This document shows, in pieces, positions 50,054 through 57,772 of a stretch of DNA of 64,000 bases (position 1 is the stretch's first letter; every line of letters starts with the position of its first letter). The DNA is from UBA10161 sp038891035. GTDB taxonomy: Archaea; Micrarchaeota; Micrarchaeia; Anstonellales; Anstonellaceae. The translations under genes were made by a program, and so were the position numbers. Location: the NCBI GenBank assembly GCA_038891035.1, contig JAWAEW010000002.1, forward strand, positions 1 through 64,000, written 5' to 3'. Below the pieces are notes generated by a model. It was not told the DNA's origin. It saw nothing but the letters and a program-made list of their open reading frames with translations, and made no database searches.

Positions 50054-51115
50054 ATGGACAGCCTTGTGAAGTCCGTGCTAGGAGAGCAAGAGCCAGCTCC
50101 GACAGAAAATTTTGGCTCAGACCAGATTAAGATTGTGACAGTTGGAGTAGGCGGCGGCGGAAACAACACTATAAACCGCCTTATTCGCTCGGGAGTCAAG
50201 GGGTGCGAGCTAATTGCGGTGAATACCGACAGGCAGCACCTCAATATGATTCACGAGAAAGCCAAGAAAATCCTTATCGGTAAGACTATTACCAAAGGAC
50301 TTGGCGCAGGCGGATACCCAGAAACCGGTGCAAAGGCCGCAGAAATTGACAGACCACTGATAGAAAAGGAGCTTGAAGGGGCCCACTTGTGCTTTATTTG
50401 CGCAGGTATGGGCGGAGGCACAGGCACTGGAGCAGCACCTGTCATTGCAGAGATTGCAAAGGAGCAAGGTGCTATCGTAGTTGCCATGGTGACCTATCCG
50501 TTCAACCTCGAGCGCGCAAGGCGGGCAAAGGCAGACGAAGGTATTGCAAAGCTTCGCAAGCACGTCGATTCTGTAATAGTGCTTGACAATAACAGGCTGG
50601 TGAAACTTGTTCCAAATCTGCCGATGAATGAGGCTTTTGCAGTAGCAGACGAGATTCTTGCAAAGGCAGTCGGTGGATTAGTCTGGACAATTACACAGCC
50701 ATCATTGATTAACATTGATTTTGCAGATGTCCGCTCTATTGTGCAGGGTGGAGGAGTCGGCTTCATTGCAGTAGGAGAAGGGAAAGGCACTGACAAAGTC
50801 CGCGGAGCAGCAGAAGGTGTGCTTAAGAACAAGCTGCTGGACGTGGACTATGAAGGAGCAAACGGCGCGCTGATTCACATCTCAGGCGGAGCAGATCTCA
50901 CACTTGGGGATGCCATTAAAGCAGGTGAAATAATCACCGAAAAGATGGATCCGCAAGCAAATGTCAAGTGGGGTGCAAGACTCATACCTGGCTATGACGG
51001 CAAGCTTGAAATAGTCGCCATAGTGACTGGGGTGAAAGGCGCAAATGTTTTTGGTGCATCTTCAGATGAACCAAGAAAAGAAGTCTCCTACTCTGACATA
51101 GAGATAATTGGATAG
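50054..51115 (+). CDS. ftsZ1: Cell division protein FtsZ, first paralogue
   Basis: A tubulin-like GTPase that forms the division ring, 353 residues from the ATG at 50054. Visible motifs are G-V-G-G-G-G-N-N-T (about 37-45), N-T-D, the signature G-G-G-T-G-T-G, and the T7 synergy loop N-I-D-F-A-D-V-R. The TTG-initiated extension to 49973 is rejected, because an ACATTTAAAT box centred near 50016 would start RNA near 50042. It has a short C-terminal tail (S-D-E-P-R-K-E-V-S-Y-S-D-I-E-I-I-G) that may bind SepF. Most archaea with FtsZ have two paralogues; the second lies 216 bp downstream. Confidence 0.96.
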   Translation: MDSLVKSVLGEQEPAPTENFGSDQIKIVTVGVGGGGNNTINRLIRSGVKGCELIAVNTDRQHLNMIHEKAKKILIGKTITKGLGAGGYPETGAKAAEIDRPLIEKELEGAHLCFICAGMGGGTGTGAAPVIAEIAKEQGAIVVAMVTYPFNLERARRAKADEGIAKLRKHVDSVIVLDNNRLVKLVPNLPMNEAFAVADEILAKAVGGLVWTITQPSLINIDFADVRSIVQGGGVGFIAVGEGKGTDKVRGAAEGVLKNKLLDVDYEGANGALIHISGGADLTLGDAIKAGEIITEKMDPQANVKWGARLIPGYDGKLEIVAIVTGVKGANVFGASSDEPRKEVSYSDIEIIG

Positions 51116-51134
51116 ACGGCTTTTTTAACTCGGA

Positions 51135-51187
51135 GGCGCAAGGCATGTTTCCAACCCCGCTGCTTTGCGCCTTTTGTATTTTTTAGA
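51135..51187 (+). terminator. Hairpin and T-run terminator of ftsZ1
   Basis: GGCGCAA at 51135-51141 pairs with TTGCGCC at 51165-51171 (7 bp), followed by TTTTGTATTTTTT. It lies 20 nt after the ftsZ1 stop and separates the transcripts of the two ftsZ genes. Confidence 0.6.
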
Positions 51188-51211
51188 ACGCGAGCGTTTT
51201 GAAATTCGTAA

Positions 51212-51226
51212 TCTATTTAAATCTAA
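51212..51226 (+). promoter_or_regulatory. TATA box of ftsZ2
   Basis: CTATTTAAATC is centred near 51219, placing initiation near 51245 and giving ftsZ2 an unusually long leader of about 87-102 nt. Confidence 0.5.
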
Positions 51227-51254
51227 TCAGCGTATGATGAGTAGGCGACCAGGA

Positions 51255-51310
51255 TGTGCAGCGAATTATCGAGGAAGAATATGATAAAAACTTCTAGCGT
51301 AAGCTGCACA
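51255..51310 (+). promoter_or_regulatory. Leader hairpin upstream of ftsZ2
   Basis: TGTGCAGC at 51255-51262 pairs perfectly with GCTGCACA at 51303-51310, an 8-bp stem closing a 40-nt loop, within the predicted ftsZ2 leader. Just after it, an ATG at 51313 opens a 13-codon reading frame (M-E-V-K-K-V-Y-G-G-W-K-Y-V) that overlaps the ftsZ2 start region. Both could control translation. This is inference from structure alone. Confidence 0.4.
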
Positions 51311-51331
51311 GAATGGAAGTAAAGAAAGTTT

Positions 51332-52384
51332 ATGGGGGTTGGAAATATGTTTGAAAATGCGGCAGGTTCTCGGAACGATGAATTAATTTCAAACGAGAAT
51401 ATTCGTATTGCAGTCGTAGGTGTTGGGGGAGGCGGTTGCAATACTGTTGACCGCATGACAAGAAACGGCATACGCTCTGCACAAACGATTGCAATAAACA
51501 CAGATCAGCTCCACCTGAAAATAGTGCAAGCCCACAAGAGAGTCTTAATTGGATCTACAATTACTAAGGGACTTGGAGCTGGAGGTTTCCCTGAAGTCGC
51601 AGAAAAATGTGCAGAAGTTTCGAAAGAAAAGCTGAGAGAAGTGCTTTCGGAGAAAGAGCTCGTCTTCGTGTGTGCAGGTATGGGCGGAGGCACAGGCACT
51701 GGCGCATCACCTGTAATTGCGCAAATTGCAAAAGAGCAAGGAGCGATCGTTGTATCTGTTGTAACGATGCCATTCAGACTTGAAAGAGCAAGGATGCAGA
51801 AGGCTTTGTGGGGACTGCAGCGCCTTGCAGCTCACTCTGATACCGTGATTGCAATTGAGAATGACCGCCTTGCAAAATATGTTCCTAATTTGCCAATCAA
51901 TGAGGCATTCAACCTGGCGGATGCAATAACAAGCAAGGCAATAACAGGAATTGCGGACACCATCATGCTTCCTTCTCTTATGAACATTGATTTTGCAGAC
52001 GTAAAATCTGTAATGGAAAACGGAGGCTTTGCACTCCTTTCGATGGGGGAAGGAAGAGGCCCCGACAGGATCGACCAAGTAGTAAGAAACACTCTCGAGC
52101 AGCCTTTGCTTGACATCTCAACAGAAGGCGCAAAGGGAGCACTTTTGCACATAAGCGGAGGGCCACAGCTTACACTTGGAGAAGGCATCCAAATTGGAGA
52201 AAAAATTTCCGAGAGCTTTGACTTGAACGCAGACGTCAAAATAGGAGCCAGGCTAGATCCATCATTAGGCGACACGATAACCTGCGCTGCAATTATTACC
52301 GGCCTGAAGAATCCGTACGTTCAGCCGAGGCCGCCAGAAGAAGAAAAGAAAGTGATAGAGCTGGATGCAATTTCATATCTTTAG
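51332..52384 (+). CDS. ftsZ2: Cell division protein FtsZ, second paralogue
   Basis: A 350-residue FtsZ with G-V-G-G-G-G-C-N-T, N-T-D-Q-L-H, G-G-G-T-G-T-G and the T7 loop N-I-D-F-A-D-V-K. In other archaea FtsZ1 stabilises the ring and FtsZ2 drives constriction; which paralogue is which here needs a phylogeny. The ATG at 51347 (M-F-E-N-A-A-G), preceded by GGGGGTTGG, is an equally good start. Its stop codon is directly adjacent to the 3' end of the opposing tRNA-Ala gene, so the ftsZ2 transcript must end inside or beyond antisense tRNA sequence. Confidence 0.95.
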   Translation: MGVGNMFENAAGSRNDELISNENIRIAVVGVGGGGCNTVDRMTRNGIRSAQTIAINTDQLHLKIVQAHKRVLIGSTITKGLGAGGFPEVAEKCAEVSKEKLREVLSEKELVFVCAGMGGGTGTGASPVIAQIAKEQGAIVVSVVTMPFRLERARMQKALWGLQRLAAHSDTVIAIENDRLAKYVPNLPINEAFNLADAITSKAITGIADTIMLPSLMNIDFADVKSVMENGGFALLSMGEGRGPDRIDQVVRNTLEQPLLDISTEGAKGALLHISGGPQLTLGEGIQIGEKISESFDLNADVKIGARLDPSLGDTITCAAIITGLKNPYVQPRPPEEEKKVIELDAISYL

Positions 52385-52456
52385 TGGACGAGAGGGGATT
52401 CGAACCCCTGGCCTCGTCGTTGCGAACGACGCGCTCTACCGCTGAGCTACACGCCC
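52385..52456 (-). tRNA. trnA: tRNA-Ala(CGC), no intron
   Basis: The acceptor GGGCGTG pairs with CTCGTCC. It includes the Ala identity pair G3-U70, a U6-U67 mismatch, and A73. The anticodon stem CGTCG/CGACG closes the loop TTCGCAA, with anticodon CGC. The T arm is AGGGG-TTCGAAT-CCCCT. It is 72 nt, with no encoded CCA. Its 3' end abuts the ftsZ2 stop codon. Confidence 0.96.
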
Positions 52457-52480
52457 ACAAAATGCAGAATTTACTTTAAG

Positions 52481-52492
52481 TGTTTAAAAAGT
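52481..52492 (+). promoter_or_regulatory. TATA box of dph6
   Basis: TGTTTAAAAAG is centred near 52486, exactly 26 nt before the dph6 ATG at 52512, predicting a leaderless mRNA. Confidence 0.55.
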
Positions 52493-52511
52493 AACTTGCT
52501 CTTAAAGAAAT

Positions 52512-53156
52512 ATGAAGGTTGCAGTCCTTTTTTCTGGGGGCAAAGATTCTGTTTTTGCAGCATTCTTATGCCAGCAGCTGGGGTTTGAAGTTGAGCTTTT
52601 ATCTGTTATTCCTGCAGAGTACTCGACTATGTTCCATTTTCCAAATATTAAATGGTGTAAGCTTCAGGCCAAAAGGATGGGCATGAAAATCACTTTTGTC
52701 CAGCCAGAAGAAAAGACAGAAGAAAGTGAGCTTGGTTGTATGAAGAAGGCCCTTGCAAAGCTGAAAGCCGATGCCGTTGCCTGTGGAGCAATTGAGTCAG
52801 AGTACCAAAAAGAGAGGATAGACAGGATCGCACATGAACTTAGGATACCATGTTTTGCTCCTTTGTGGAGAAAAGGGGCGAAGCTCTTGGATGAACAGTG
52901 TAGGTATTTTGAGACATACATTGTGGCTGTAGCTGCAGAAGGGTTGGATGAAAAATGGTTGGGAAAAAAGTTTGATGCGAAATTTTTAGAATATGCAAAG
53001 GAGTTGCGACTGAAAATAAATCCTCATTTAGAAGGAGGAGAAGGGGAGACTTTTGTTACAGACGCACCATTTTTCAGCAGACCAATTAAAATAAAAAGAA
53101 TGCAAAAAAAGTTTGACGGAAGTTTTGGAGTTGCAAAGATTGTAGTTGCAAAATAG
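52512..53156 (+). CDS. dph6: Diphthine-ammonia ligase (Dph6)
   Basis: A PP-loop ATPase of 214 residues that amidates diphthine on EF-2, the last step of diphthamide synthesis. The PP-loop S8-G-G-K-D-S13 is intact. The family's L-W-R motif (near residue 117) and the near-C-terminal N-P-H-L-E-G-G-E-G-E-T-F-V-T-D-A-P-F-F motif are clear. The length is typical for archaeal stand-alone enzymes. The target EF-2 and the other diphthamide genes are not in the window. Confidence 0.93.
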   Translation: MKVAVLFSGGKDSVFAAFLCQQLGFEVELLSVIPAEYSTMFHFPNIKWCKLQAKRMGMKITFVQPEEKTEESELGCMKKALAKLKADAVACGAIESEYQKERIDRIAHELRIPCFAPLWRKGAKLLDEQCRYFETYIVAVAAEGLDEKWLGKKFDAKFLEYAKELRLKINPHLEGGEGETFVTDAPFFSRPIKIKRMQKKFDGSFGVAKIVVAK

Positions 53157-53157
53157 G

Positions 53158-53787
53158 CTATTTCTTTGCGAGCGCTTCTAGTCTATCTATTATGTTGTTG
53201 AGGTCTTGGCCATAGGCGGCTCTCACCCTTATTTCAGAAGACCACACTGCTTCCATGGGCAGTTCCTTGTTCAAGGTTATATTGTGTCCGGCAAAAGCCT
53301 TGGAGCCGTTGATTTGGACCTTTGTTTTGATAGGGACGGATTCTTCCACCCTAAATACGATCGGATGACCGGCAGGGCTTACACCTACAAGTTGTGTATT
53401 GATTGGAATAGTGAATTCAAGCGGCACTTCAAAGGTTTCTGGAAACATATCTCGAATAGGATAGGTTTTGTTGATTCTCACAGAAGTTTGCATTGGTGCA
53501 GTCATTCTAATCTCGCGGTTTTGAAGTGAACGCAAATCGTCTGCAATTCCAAGCAATTGCTGCTTTTGGTATTCTGAAAGGGGCCTTTCTACAAAGAAAG
53601 AAAGATAAAGGCTGGCCAAGGAAAGGAGAAGGGCAACCCCTGCTACCATTAATGCGAATCCAGAATTATCTTGCTTTTGCGAAGGAGAAGCTTCATTTTC
53701 ACCTGAAGCAGTGTAAATCTTTTGCGAAGGCGGAGTGTATGAGCCACTTCCACCGCGCAAAAAGCTGCTTGGCAAATTAGATGCCAT
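53158..53787 (-). CDS. Single-pass membrane protein with an extracellular domain
   Basis: From the ATG at 53787 the protein is 209 residues. About 40 polar residues rich in S, P and Q are followed by one transmembrane helix (about 43-66: F-A-L-M-V-A-G-V-A-L-L-L-S-L-A), then a beta-rich domain with two P-I-R/P-I-N-type strands (V-P-L-E-F-T-I-P-I-N-T) and a C-terminal helix (N-I-I-D-R-L-E-A-L-A-K-K). It was not recognised. A GGTGATC site precedes the ATG, so the 11-codon extension to 53820 is rejected. It is convergent with dph6, 1 nt apart. Confidence 0.72.
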   Translation of the reverse strand: MASNLPSSFLRGGSGSYTPPSQKIYTASGENEASPSQKQDNSGFALMVAGVALLLSLASLYLSFFVERPLSEYQKQQLLGIADDLRSLQNREIRMTAPMQTSVRINKTYPIRDMFPETFEVPLEFTIPINTQLVGVSPAGHPIVFRVEESVPIKTKVQINGSKAFAGHNITLNKELPMEAVWSSEIRVRAAYGQDLNNIIDRLEALAKK

Positions 53788-53901
53788 GAAGATCACCACT
53801 ATGAAAACGGAAAAAACCATTTATAATATTTGGTGGTTGCCAAAAATCAGCGAGTAATTTAAACTTTATCAGACGAATAAGAACAAGGCGGGTGATTTTA
53901 T

Positions 53902-54180
53902 ATGGCAAAAGTAACTTTTAAGTCAGACAACATACAAGTTGAAGTTCCACCAGGAACACCATTAGTCCAGATTGCAGAGGACAATGGAGCAAGCATTGCA
54001 TTTTCATGCAAAGCAGGAGTCTGTGTCTCCTGCCTTATAAATGTGAATAAGGGGATGGAAAATCTTTCAGAAAAAACCGATAACGAAAAGGCGACTCTGG
54101 AAGGCTTTGGGGCGAAGCCAAATCAGAGGCTTGCATGTCAAGTAATTGTAAATGGCGATGTGGAAATTGAAAATCCTTAA
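53902..54180 (+). CDS. 2Fe-2S ferredoxin
   Basis: A 92-residue plant-type ferredoxin. The cluster ligands are C36, C41 and C44 in C-K-A-G-V-C-V-S-C, and C79 in R-L-A-C-Q, with the usual spacing. It carries one electron between soluble enzymes; the partner is unknown. A TATA-like TAATTTAAAC near 53860 and a GGGTGAT site 6 nt before the ATG support the start. It forms a single-gene unit. Confidence 0.96.
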   Translation: MAKVTFKSDNIQVEVPPGTPLVQIAEDNGASIAFSCKAGVCVSCLINVNKGMENLSEKTDNEKATLEGFGAKPNQRLACQVIVNGDVEIENP

Positions 54181-54268
54181 CTGCTTTCTTCTTTATTCTA
54201 AAAGACGCCTTCTAACTAATTTTTTCTCTTTAACTTCTTACTTTCAGCTTTTTGCCATATAAGATAAG

Positions 54269-54369
54269 CGCCGACGAGGAGATTTGAACTCCTAAGCCCG
54301 AAAAGGGCACCAGATTTCCTGCTTTCGCAGTCTCAAGTCTGGCGCATTACCAGGTTCTGCCACGTCGGC
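54269..54369 (-). tRNA. trnS: tRNA-Ser(TGA) with a 16-nt intron
   Basis: A class II tRNA with acceptor GCCGACG/CGTCGGC and G73. The anticodon stem CCAGA/TCTGG closes the loop CTTGAGA, with anticodon TGA. The long variable arm pairs GCCC with GGGC. A 16-nt intron (54316-54331) follows position 37. The BHB can be drawn as AG^A, helix CTTG/CAGG (one G-U pair), AA^A. A competing intron hairpin CTGC-GAAA-GCAG is also possible. The body matches tRNA-Ser(CGA) at 23.9 kb. Confidence 0.93.
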
Positions 54370-54432
54370 ACTGCCTTAAATAAAAGAAAGAAGAATTAAA
54401 AAAAGAATTCTTGAGTCAAGCCAAAAAAAGAA

Positions 54433-55149
54433 TCAGCTAGCCAAAATATCTATCGGATCGAATTTCTTTGTTTTTTCAGCAAATTTGTTAAGATCAATAT
54501 TTCTTGCGTGTAATTCTTTTTTGTATTCTATGAAACTTGAGACAAAGATGCCTGCACTTTCAAGCACGTATGAAGGAGACAGGCTTGGCTCCAATTTGAC
54601 AAGATGAGCTGCAAGCGGCTCTAGTTCCTGCACTGGAACATAAACTTTGTCTGTAATGAAATAGAATGGACTTAGTGGAACCATCTTAGGAAGTAATGGA
54701 GTAACTCTTTGGCGAAACGCTAAGATAACCCCACCTTCATCATTTGATTGGTCTTTGAATGGATTTTTGCTTGCAATATGAACTGCCAAATATGCTTTTA
54801 TGTCGGATTTTATTACTTCTGCTTCCCAGCTGGTGATAAGGAGAGGAAGAAAATATTGCGATTTTGACATATCAACGAATCCCGTTGTAGCTGAAATTTT
54901 GAAATTGTAGGCTTCAAGGAACATTTTGTCTTCCTTTGAAAACTCCGGCAGTATAAATAGTAACGGAAAATACGGTACATCCGCGTCTTTCAGAATTTTG
55001 ATGGATAGGGAAATTGAATCTGCAATTGCTCTTGCTTTTTCTGCATTTATTGGGTCCTCCTTAAGAACTTCTTTCCTTTTGAATATCTGTAGAACATTGG
55101 GTATCTTTTTGGAGAATGTCTTGTTTTGTTTGTTTTGCATTTCAACCAT
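54433..55149 (-). CDS. Hypothetical protein, 238 residues
   Basis: A cytoplasmic protein with a basic N-terminus (Q-N-K-Q-N-K-T-F-S-K-K, F-K-R-K-E) and an alternating helix/strand body. Notable stretches are D-V-P-Y-F-P-L-L-F-I-L-P-E-F and F-K-I-S-A-T-T-G-F-V-D-M-S. It was not recognised and no catalytic motif stands out. A TATA-like CTTTTTAAATATT is centred about 27 nt upstream, and GGTGGT precedes the ATG. It is monocistronic, between tRNA-Ser and the uS10 gene. Confidence 0.7.
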   Translation of the reverse strand: MVEMQNKQNKTFSKKIPNVLQIFKRKEVLKEDPINAEKARAIADSISLSIKILKDADVPYFPLLFILPEFSKEDKMFLEAYNFKISATTGFVDMSKSQYFLPLLITSWEAEVIKSDIKAYLAVHIASKNPFKDQSNDEGGVILAFRQRVTPLLPKMVPLSPFYFITDKVYVPVQELEPLAAHLVKLEPSLSPSYVLESAGIFVSSFIEYKKELHARNIDLNKFAEKTKKFDPIDILAS

Positions 55150-55217
55150 AGTACCACCTGGTAAAATAAAGATGCGAAATATTTAAAAAGTGGTATATAA
55201 TAAAAAAACGTGTGCTT

Positions 55218-55523
55218 CTATTCTAATGAAATTTTGACTTGCACATTTTCTGGGACTCGCACCCTCATTATTTGCCTTAATGTGCGCTCGTCCCCAGCAA
55301 CGTCAATAATTCTCTTATGAATCCGCATTTCCCAATGTTCGTAAGTATCAGACCCGTCACCGCAAGGGCTTCTTCGTGTCACAACCACCAGTCTGCGGGT
55401 TGGGAGAGGCACAGGGCCACGTATCTCTACTCCTGTTTGCTTGGCAATTTCGATTATTTGCTTGCAGACCTCATCCAGGTCTTTTGGGGTTTTGCCTATC
55501 AGCTTGATCCTTGCCTTTCCCAT
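55218..55523 (-). CDS. rps10: 30S ribosomal protein uS10
   Basis: A 101-residue uS10 of normal archaeal length. The family motif G-P-V-P-L-P-T-R at about 36-43 and the central R-S-P-C-G-D-G-S-D-T-Y-E-H-W-E-M-R-I-H-K-R archaeal/eukaryotic segment are clear. It follows the EF-1alpha gene by 63 nt on the same strand, the widely conserved archaeal order. Confidence 0.97.
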   Translation of the reverse strand: MGKARIKLIGKTPKDLDEVCKQIIEIAKQTGVEIRGPVPLPTRRLVVVTRRSPCGDGSDTYEHWEMRIHKRIIDVAGDERTLRQIMRVRVPENVQVKISLE

Positions 55524-55586
55524 CTATTCACCTTTCGGCTCCGGTTCGTTTGAACCGGATGCCGACCTCAAAAAAAACAAAACAAT

Positions 55587-56855
55587 TCAGGACTTTGGAA
55601 CCACATCAAGCACCACTCCTGCCGCAACAGTTTGCCCCATGTCACGGATAGCAAACCTACCAAGCGGCGGAAAATCTTGGAACTTCTCAATCACAACGGG
55701 TTTAAGCGGCTTGACTTTAACAACCGCTACATCACCCGATTTTATAAAGTCTGGGTTCTTTTGGATTATCTGTCCGGTCTTCGGGTCTTTCTTTTCGAGA
55801 ATGTCTGTAATAGTGCATGCAACCTGTGCTGTGTGAACATGGAAAACAGGAGTGTATCCCTTGCCAATTGCAGTTGGATGATCCAACACCACAATTTGAG
55901 CTGTGAATTCTGCGGCGACTTTTGGTGGGTTGTTGACGGGTCCGACCACTTCGCCACGCCTAATGTCCTTCTTATCTACGTTTTTGACATTGAAACCGAT
56001 ATTGTCACCGGGTATTGCCTGCTGGAGAGGCTGGTGATGCATTTCAATGCTTTTTACCTCGCCTTTTGCGCCAGAAGGCATGAAAATCACTGTGTCATTC
56101 ACTTTAAGAACACCTGTCTCTACTCTTCCCACTGGAACGGTTCCATGGCCTGTAATCGAGAAGACATCCTGAATCGGCAGTCTGAGTGGCTTGTCAATCG
56201 GCTTTGGTGGAGGAACTAGTTTGTCAAAGCACTCAAGCAAAGTTGGTCCAGAATACCAAGGCATTTCTTTGCTTCTCTCCTTTATGTTTGCACCCGCATA
56301 GCCAGAAATTGGGACAAACGGAATTGACTCGATTTTGTAGCCGATATTCTTCAAGAGGTTTGAGAGAGCCATTTTCGTTTCATCAAACTTGACATGGTCA
56401 TAATTTACTGCATCCATCTTGTTTATTGCGACTATAAGCTGATTGACTCCGAGCACCTTTGCCAAGAAGGCGTGCTCCTTGGTTTGCGCCTGAACTCCTT
56501 CCTTTGCAGAACAGACTAGGACTGCAGCGTCTGCCTGCGAAGCACCAGTAATCATGTTTTTGACGAAGTCGCGGTGGCCAGGAGCATCAATAATGGTGAA
56601 ATAGTACTTTTGAGTTTGGAACTCCTTGTGCGAAAGATCTATGGTAACTCCCCTTTCCCTTTCTTCTTTAAGAGTGTCCATCGTAAAGGCAAATTCAAAT
56701 GTAGCCTTTCCCAGCTTCTCTGCTTCTTCCTTAAGCTTGCGCAACTGCTGTTCGGAGAGGGCACCAGTCTCATAAAGGATGCGCCCCACGGTAGTGGATT
56801 TGCCGTGGTCGACGTGCCCTATGAAAATCAAATTCAAATGTTCCTTTTCCGCCAT
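55587..56855 (-). CDS. tuf: Translation elongation factor EF-1alpha
   Basis: The GTPase that delivers aminoacyl-tRNA to the ribosome, 422 residues. G1 is G-H-V-D-H-G-K-S-T (13-21), G3 is D-A-P-G-H-R-D, and G4 is N-K-M-D. The two C-terminal beta barrels include R-x-G-x-V-G. The length is typical for archaea. The start has GAGGTGA 6 nt upstream. The leader of about 55 nt contains a small hairpin (CTGAC, loop ACGAC, GTCAG at 56879-56893), and a strong TATA box lies at 56931-56942. It is cotranscribed with rps10. Confidence 0.98.
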   Translation of the reverse strand: MAEKEHLNLIFIGHVDHGKSTTVGRILYETGALSEQQLRKLKEEAEKLGKATFEFAFTMDTLKEERERGVTIDLSHKEFQTQKYYFTIIDAPGHRDFVKNMITGASQADAAVLVCSAKEGVQAQTKEHAFLAKVLGVNQLIVAINKMDAVNYDHVKFDETKMALSNLLKNIGYKIESIPFVPISGYAGANIKERSKEMPWYSGPTLLECFDKLVPPPKPIDKPLRLPIQDVFSITGHGTVPVGRVETGVLKVNDTVIFMPSGAKGEVKSIEMHHQPLQQAIPGDNIGFNVKNVDKKDIRRGEVVGPVNNPPKVAAEFTAQIVVLDHPTAIGKGYTPVFHVHTAQVACTITDILEKKDPKTGQIIQKNPDFIKSGDVAVVKVKPLKPVVIEKFQDFPPLGRFAIRDMGQTVAAGVVLDVVPKS

Positions 56856-56930
56856 TGCAATTCACCTCTGTTTGCCGACTGACACGACGTCAGCCAAACT
56901 CAAGCCGAAGCGGAGTTATTATATTAGATT

Positions 56931-56942
56931 ATTTTATAAAGG
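56931..56942 (-). promoter_or_regulatory. TATA box of the EF-1alpha-uS10 operon
   Basis: The minus strand reads CCTTTATAAAAT, one of the strongest TATA elements in the window. Initiation near 56910 leaves a leader of about 55 nt with a 5-bp hairpin and a GAGGTGA site, unlike the leaderless single genes. Confidence 0.6.
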
Positions 56943-56964
56943 TTTCTCAGAGCCAACGCCAAGA

Positions 56965-57417
56965 TTAAGACTTTTTTCCAAAATTACCTTTTGGTTTTGG
57001 AATTTTAAGCTCCGGATAGACTTCTTGCAGGGTCTCTGGATCGAGGTTGGTTTTGAATCCTAGCATGTCCAGCACTGTCTTGACAAGATAGTTTTCGGCA
57101 ATCTGCAAGTGTTTTTCTGTTGGGCAAGAAGAAAGCAGCTGCTCCTTGAATTCAGATGGTCTAAGAGAAGAAAAAACTTCTGCAAGGGAGGCAAAGCTTT
57201 TGCGTTTGCCTTTGACAAGCTTGGCTGCAAGAGCTTCAATCTGCTCTTGCTTTATGCCTGAAAATTGATAGCTTTTTCTTGAGAGCGTAGCTTCGATTGA
57301 GGCAAGTATTGCAGCAACTTCTTCAGGCTTGGTTTTGGAATCTATAGACATTTTTTTGATTACAATCCAGTCTTTGTATTTTGCAGTAAATACTATCTCG
57401 CCTTTTTCATCTTCCAT
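56965..57417 (-). CDS. Hypothetical protein in the eL40 operon
   Basis: A 150-residue soluble protein. A short beta-rich start (E-I-V-F-T-A-K-Y-K-D-W-I-V-I-K-K) is followed by helices with many K, E and S residues and a basic tail (K-I-P-K-P-K-G-N-F-G-K-K-S). It was not recognised. It follows eL40 after 7 nt, so a link to translation is plausible but unproven. Confidence 0.7.
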   Translation of the reverse strand: MEDEKGEIVFTAKYKDWIVIKKMSIDSKTKPEEVAAILASIEATLSRKSYQFSGIKQEQIEALAAKLVKGKRKSFASLAEVFSSLRPSEFKEQLLSSCPTEKHLQIAENYLVKTVLDMLGFKTNLDPETLQEVYPELKIPKPKGNFGKKS

Positions 57418-57424
57418 AGCATCA

Positions 57425-57577
57425 CTACTTCTTAACTCGGATTTCTTTCCTCTTAGGTCTCAAATAGACAGAACCGCATTTTCTACATTTTTCAACATTT
57501 CTCTTGTTCCTTGCTTTGCACTTGCGGCAAATGAAAATATTTGAAATGACCACATCTGCTTCTGGAAATTTACCCAT
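57425..57577 (-). CDS. rpl40e: 50S ribosomal protein eL40
   Basis: From the ATG at 57577 this is a 50-residue protein, normal for archaeal eL40. The zinc finger is C-R-K-C-K-A-R-N ... C-R-K-C-G, with the typical start M-G-K-F-P-E-A-D and basic tail. The 32-codon extension to 57673 runs into the tRNA-Thr gene and is rejected. The ATG has AGGTGA 7 nt upstream, and a TATA-like GTTTTAAACC near 57633 fits a leader of about 30 nt. Confidence 0.93.
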   Translation of the reverse strand: MGKFPEADVVISNIFICRKCKARNKRNVEKCRKCGSVYLRPKRKEIRVKK

Positions 57578-57658
57578 TGGATTCACCTTGCTAAGCGTTC
57601 CTTGCCAAGCATTCTTTCGATTAAGGTTTAAAACAATATGCCCGACAAGAAAATATAA

Positions 57659-57744
57659 GCCCCTGTAGCTCATCGGTAGAGCGGTTGTCTTGTATCCATT
57701 CGCAAGAAAACAACAGGTAGCGAGTTCAATTCTCGCCGGGGGCT
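57659..57744 (+). tRNA. trnT: tRNA-Thr(TGT) with a 14-nt intron
   Basis: The acceptor GCCCCTG/CGGGGGC with U73 is shared with tRNA-Thr(CGT). The anticodon stem GTTGT/ACAAC closes the loop CTTGTAA, with anticodon TGT. A 14-nt intron (57695-57708) follows position 37. The BHB is perfect: TA^T, helix CTTG/CAAG, AA^A. The T arm is GCGAG-TTCAATT-CTCGC. CCA is not encoded. Confidence 0.95.
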
Positions 57745-57772
57745 TTCTTTTTGTTGGCTTGATGGCAAAGAA

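Noticed and set aside
51232..51310. C/D box guide RNA in the ftsZ2 leader (ATGATGA at 51234-51240)
   Set aside because: The C box is present, but no CTGA D box or C'/D' pair lies at proper spacing, and the TATA box places the start after it.
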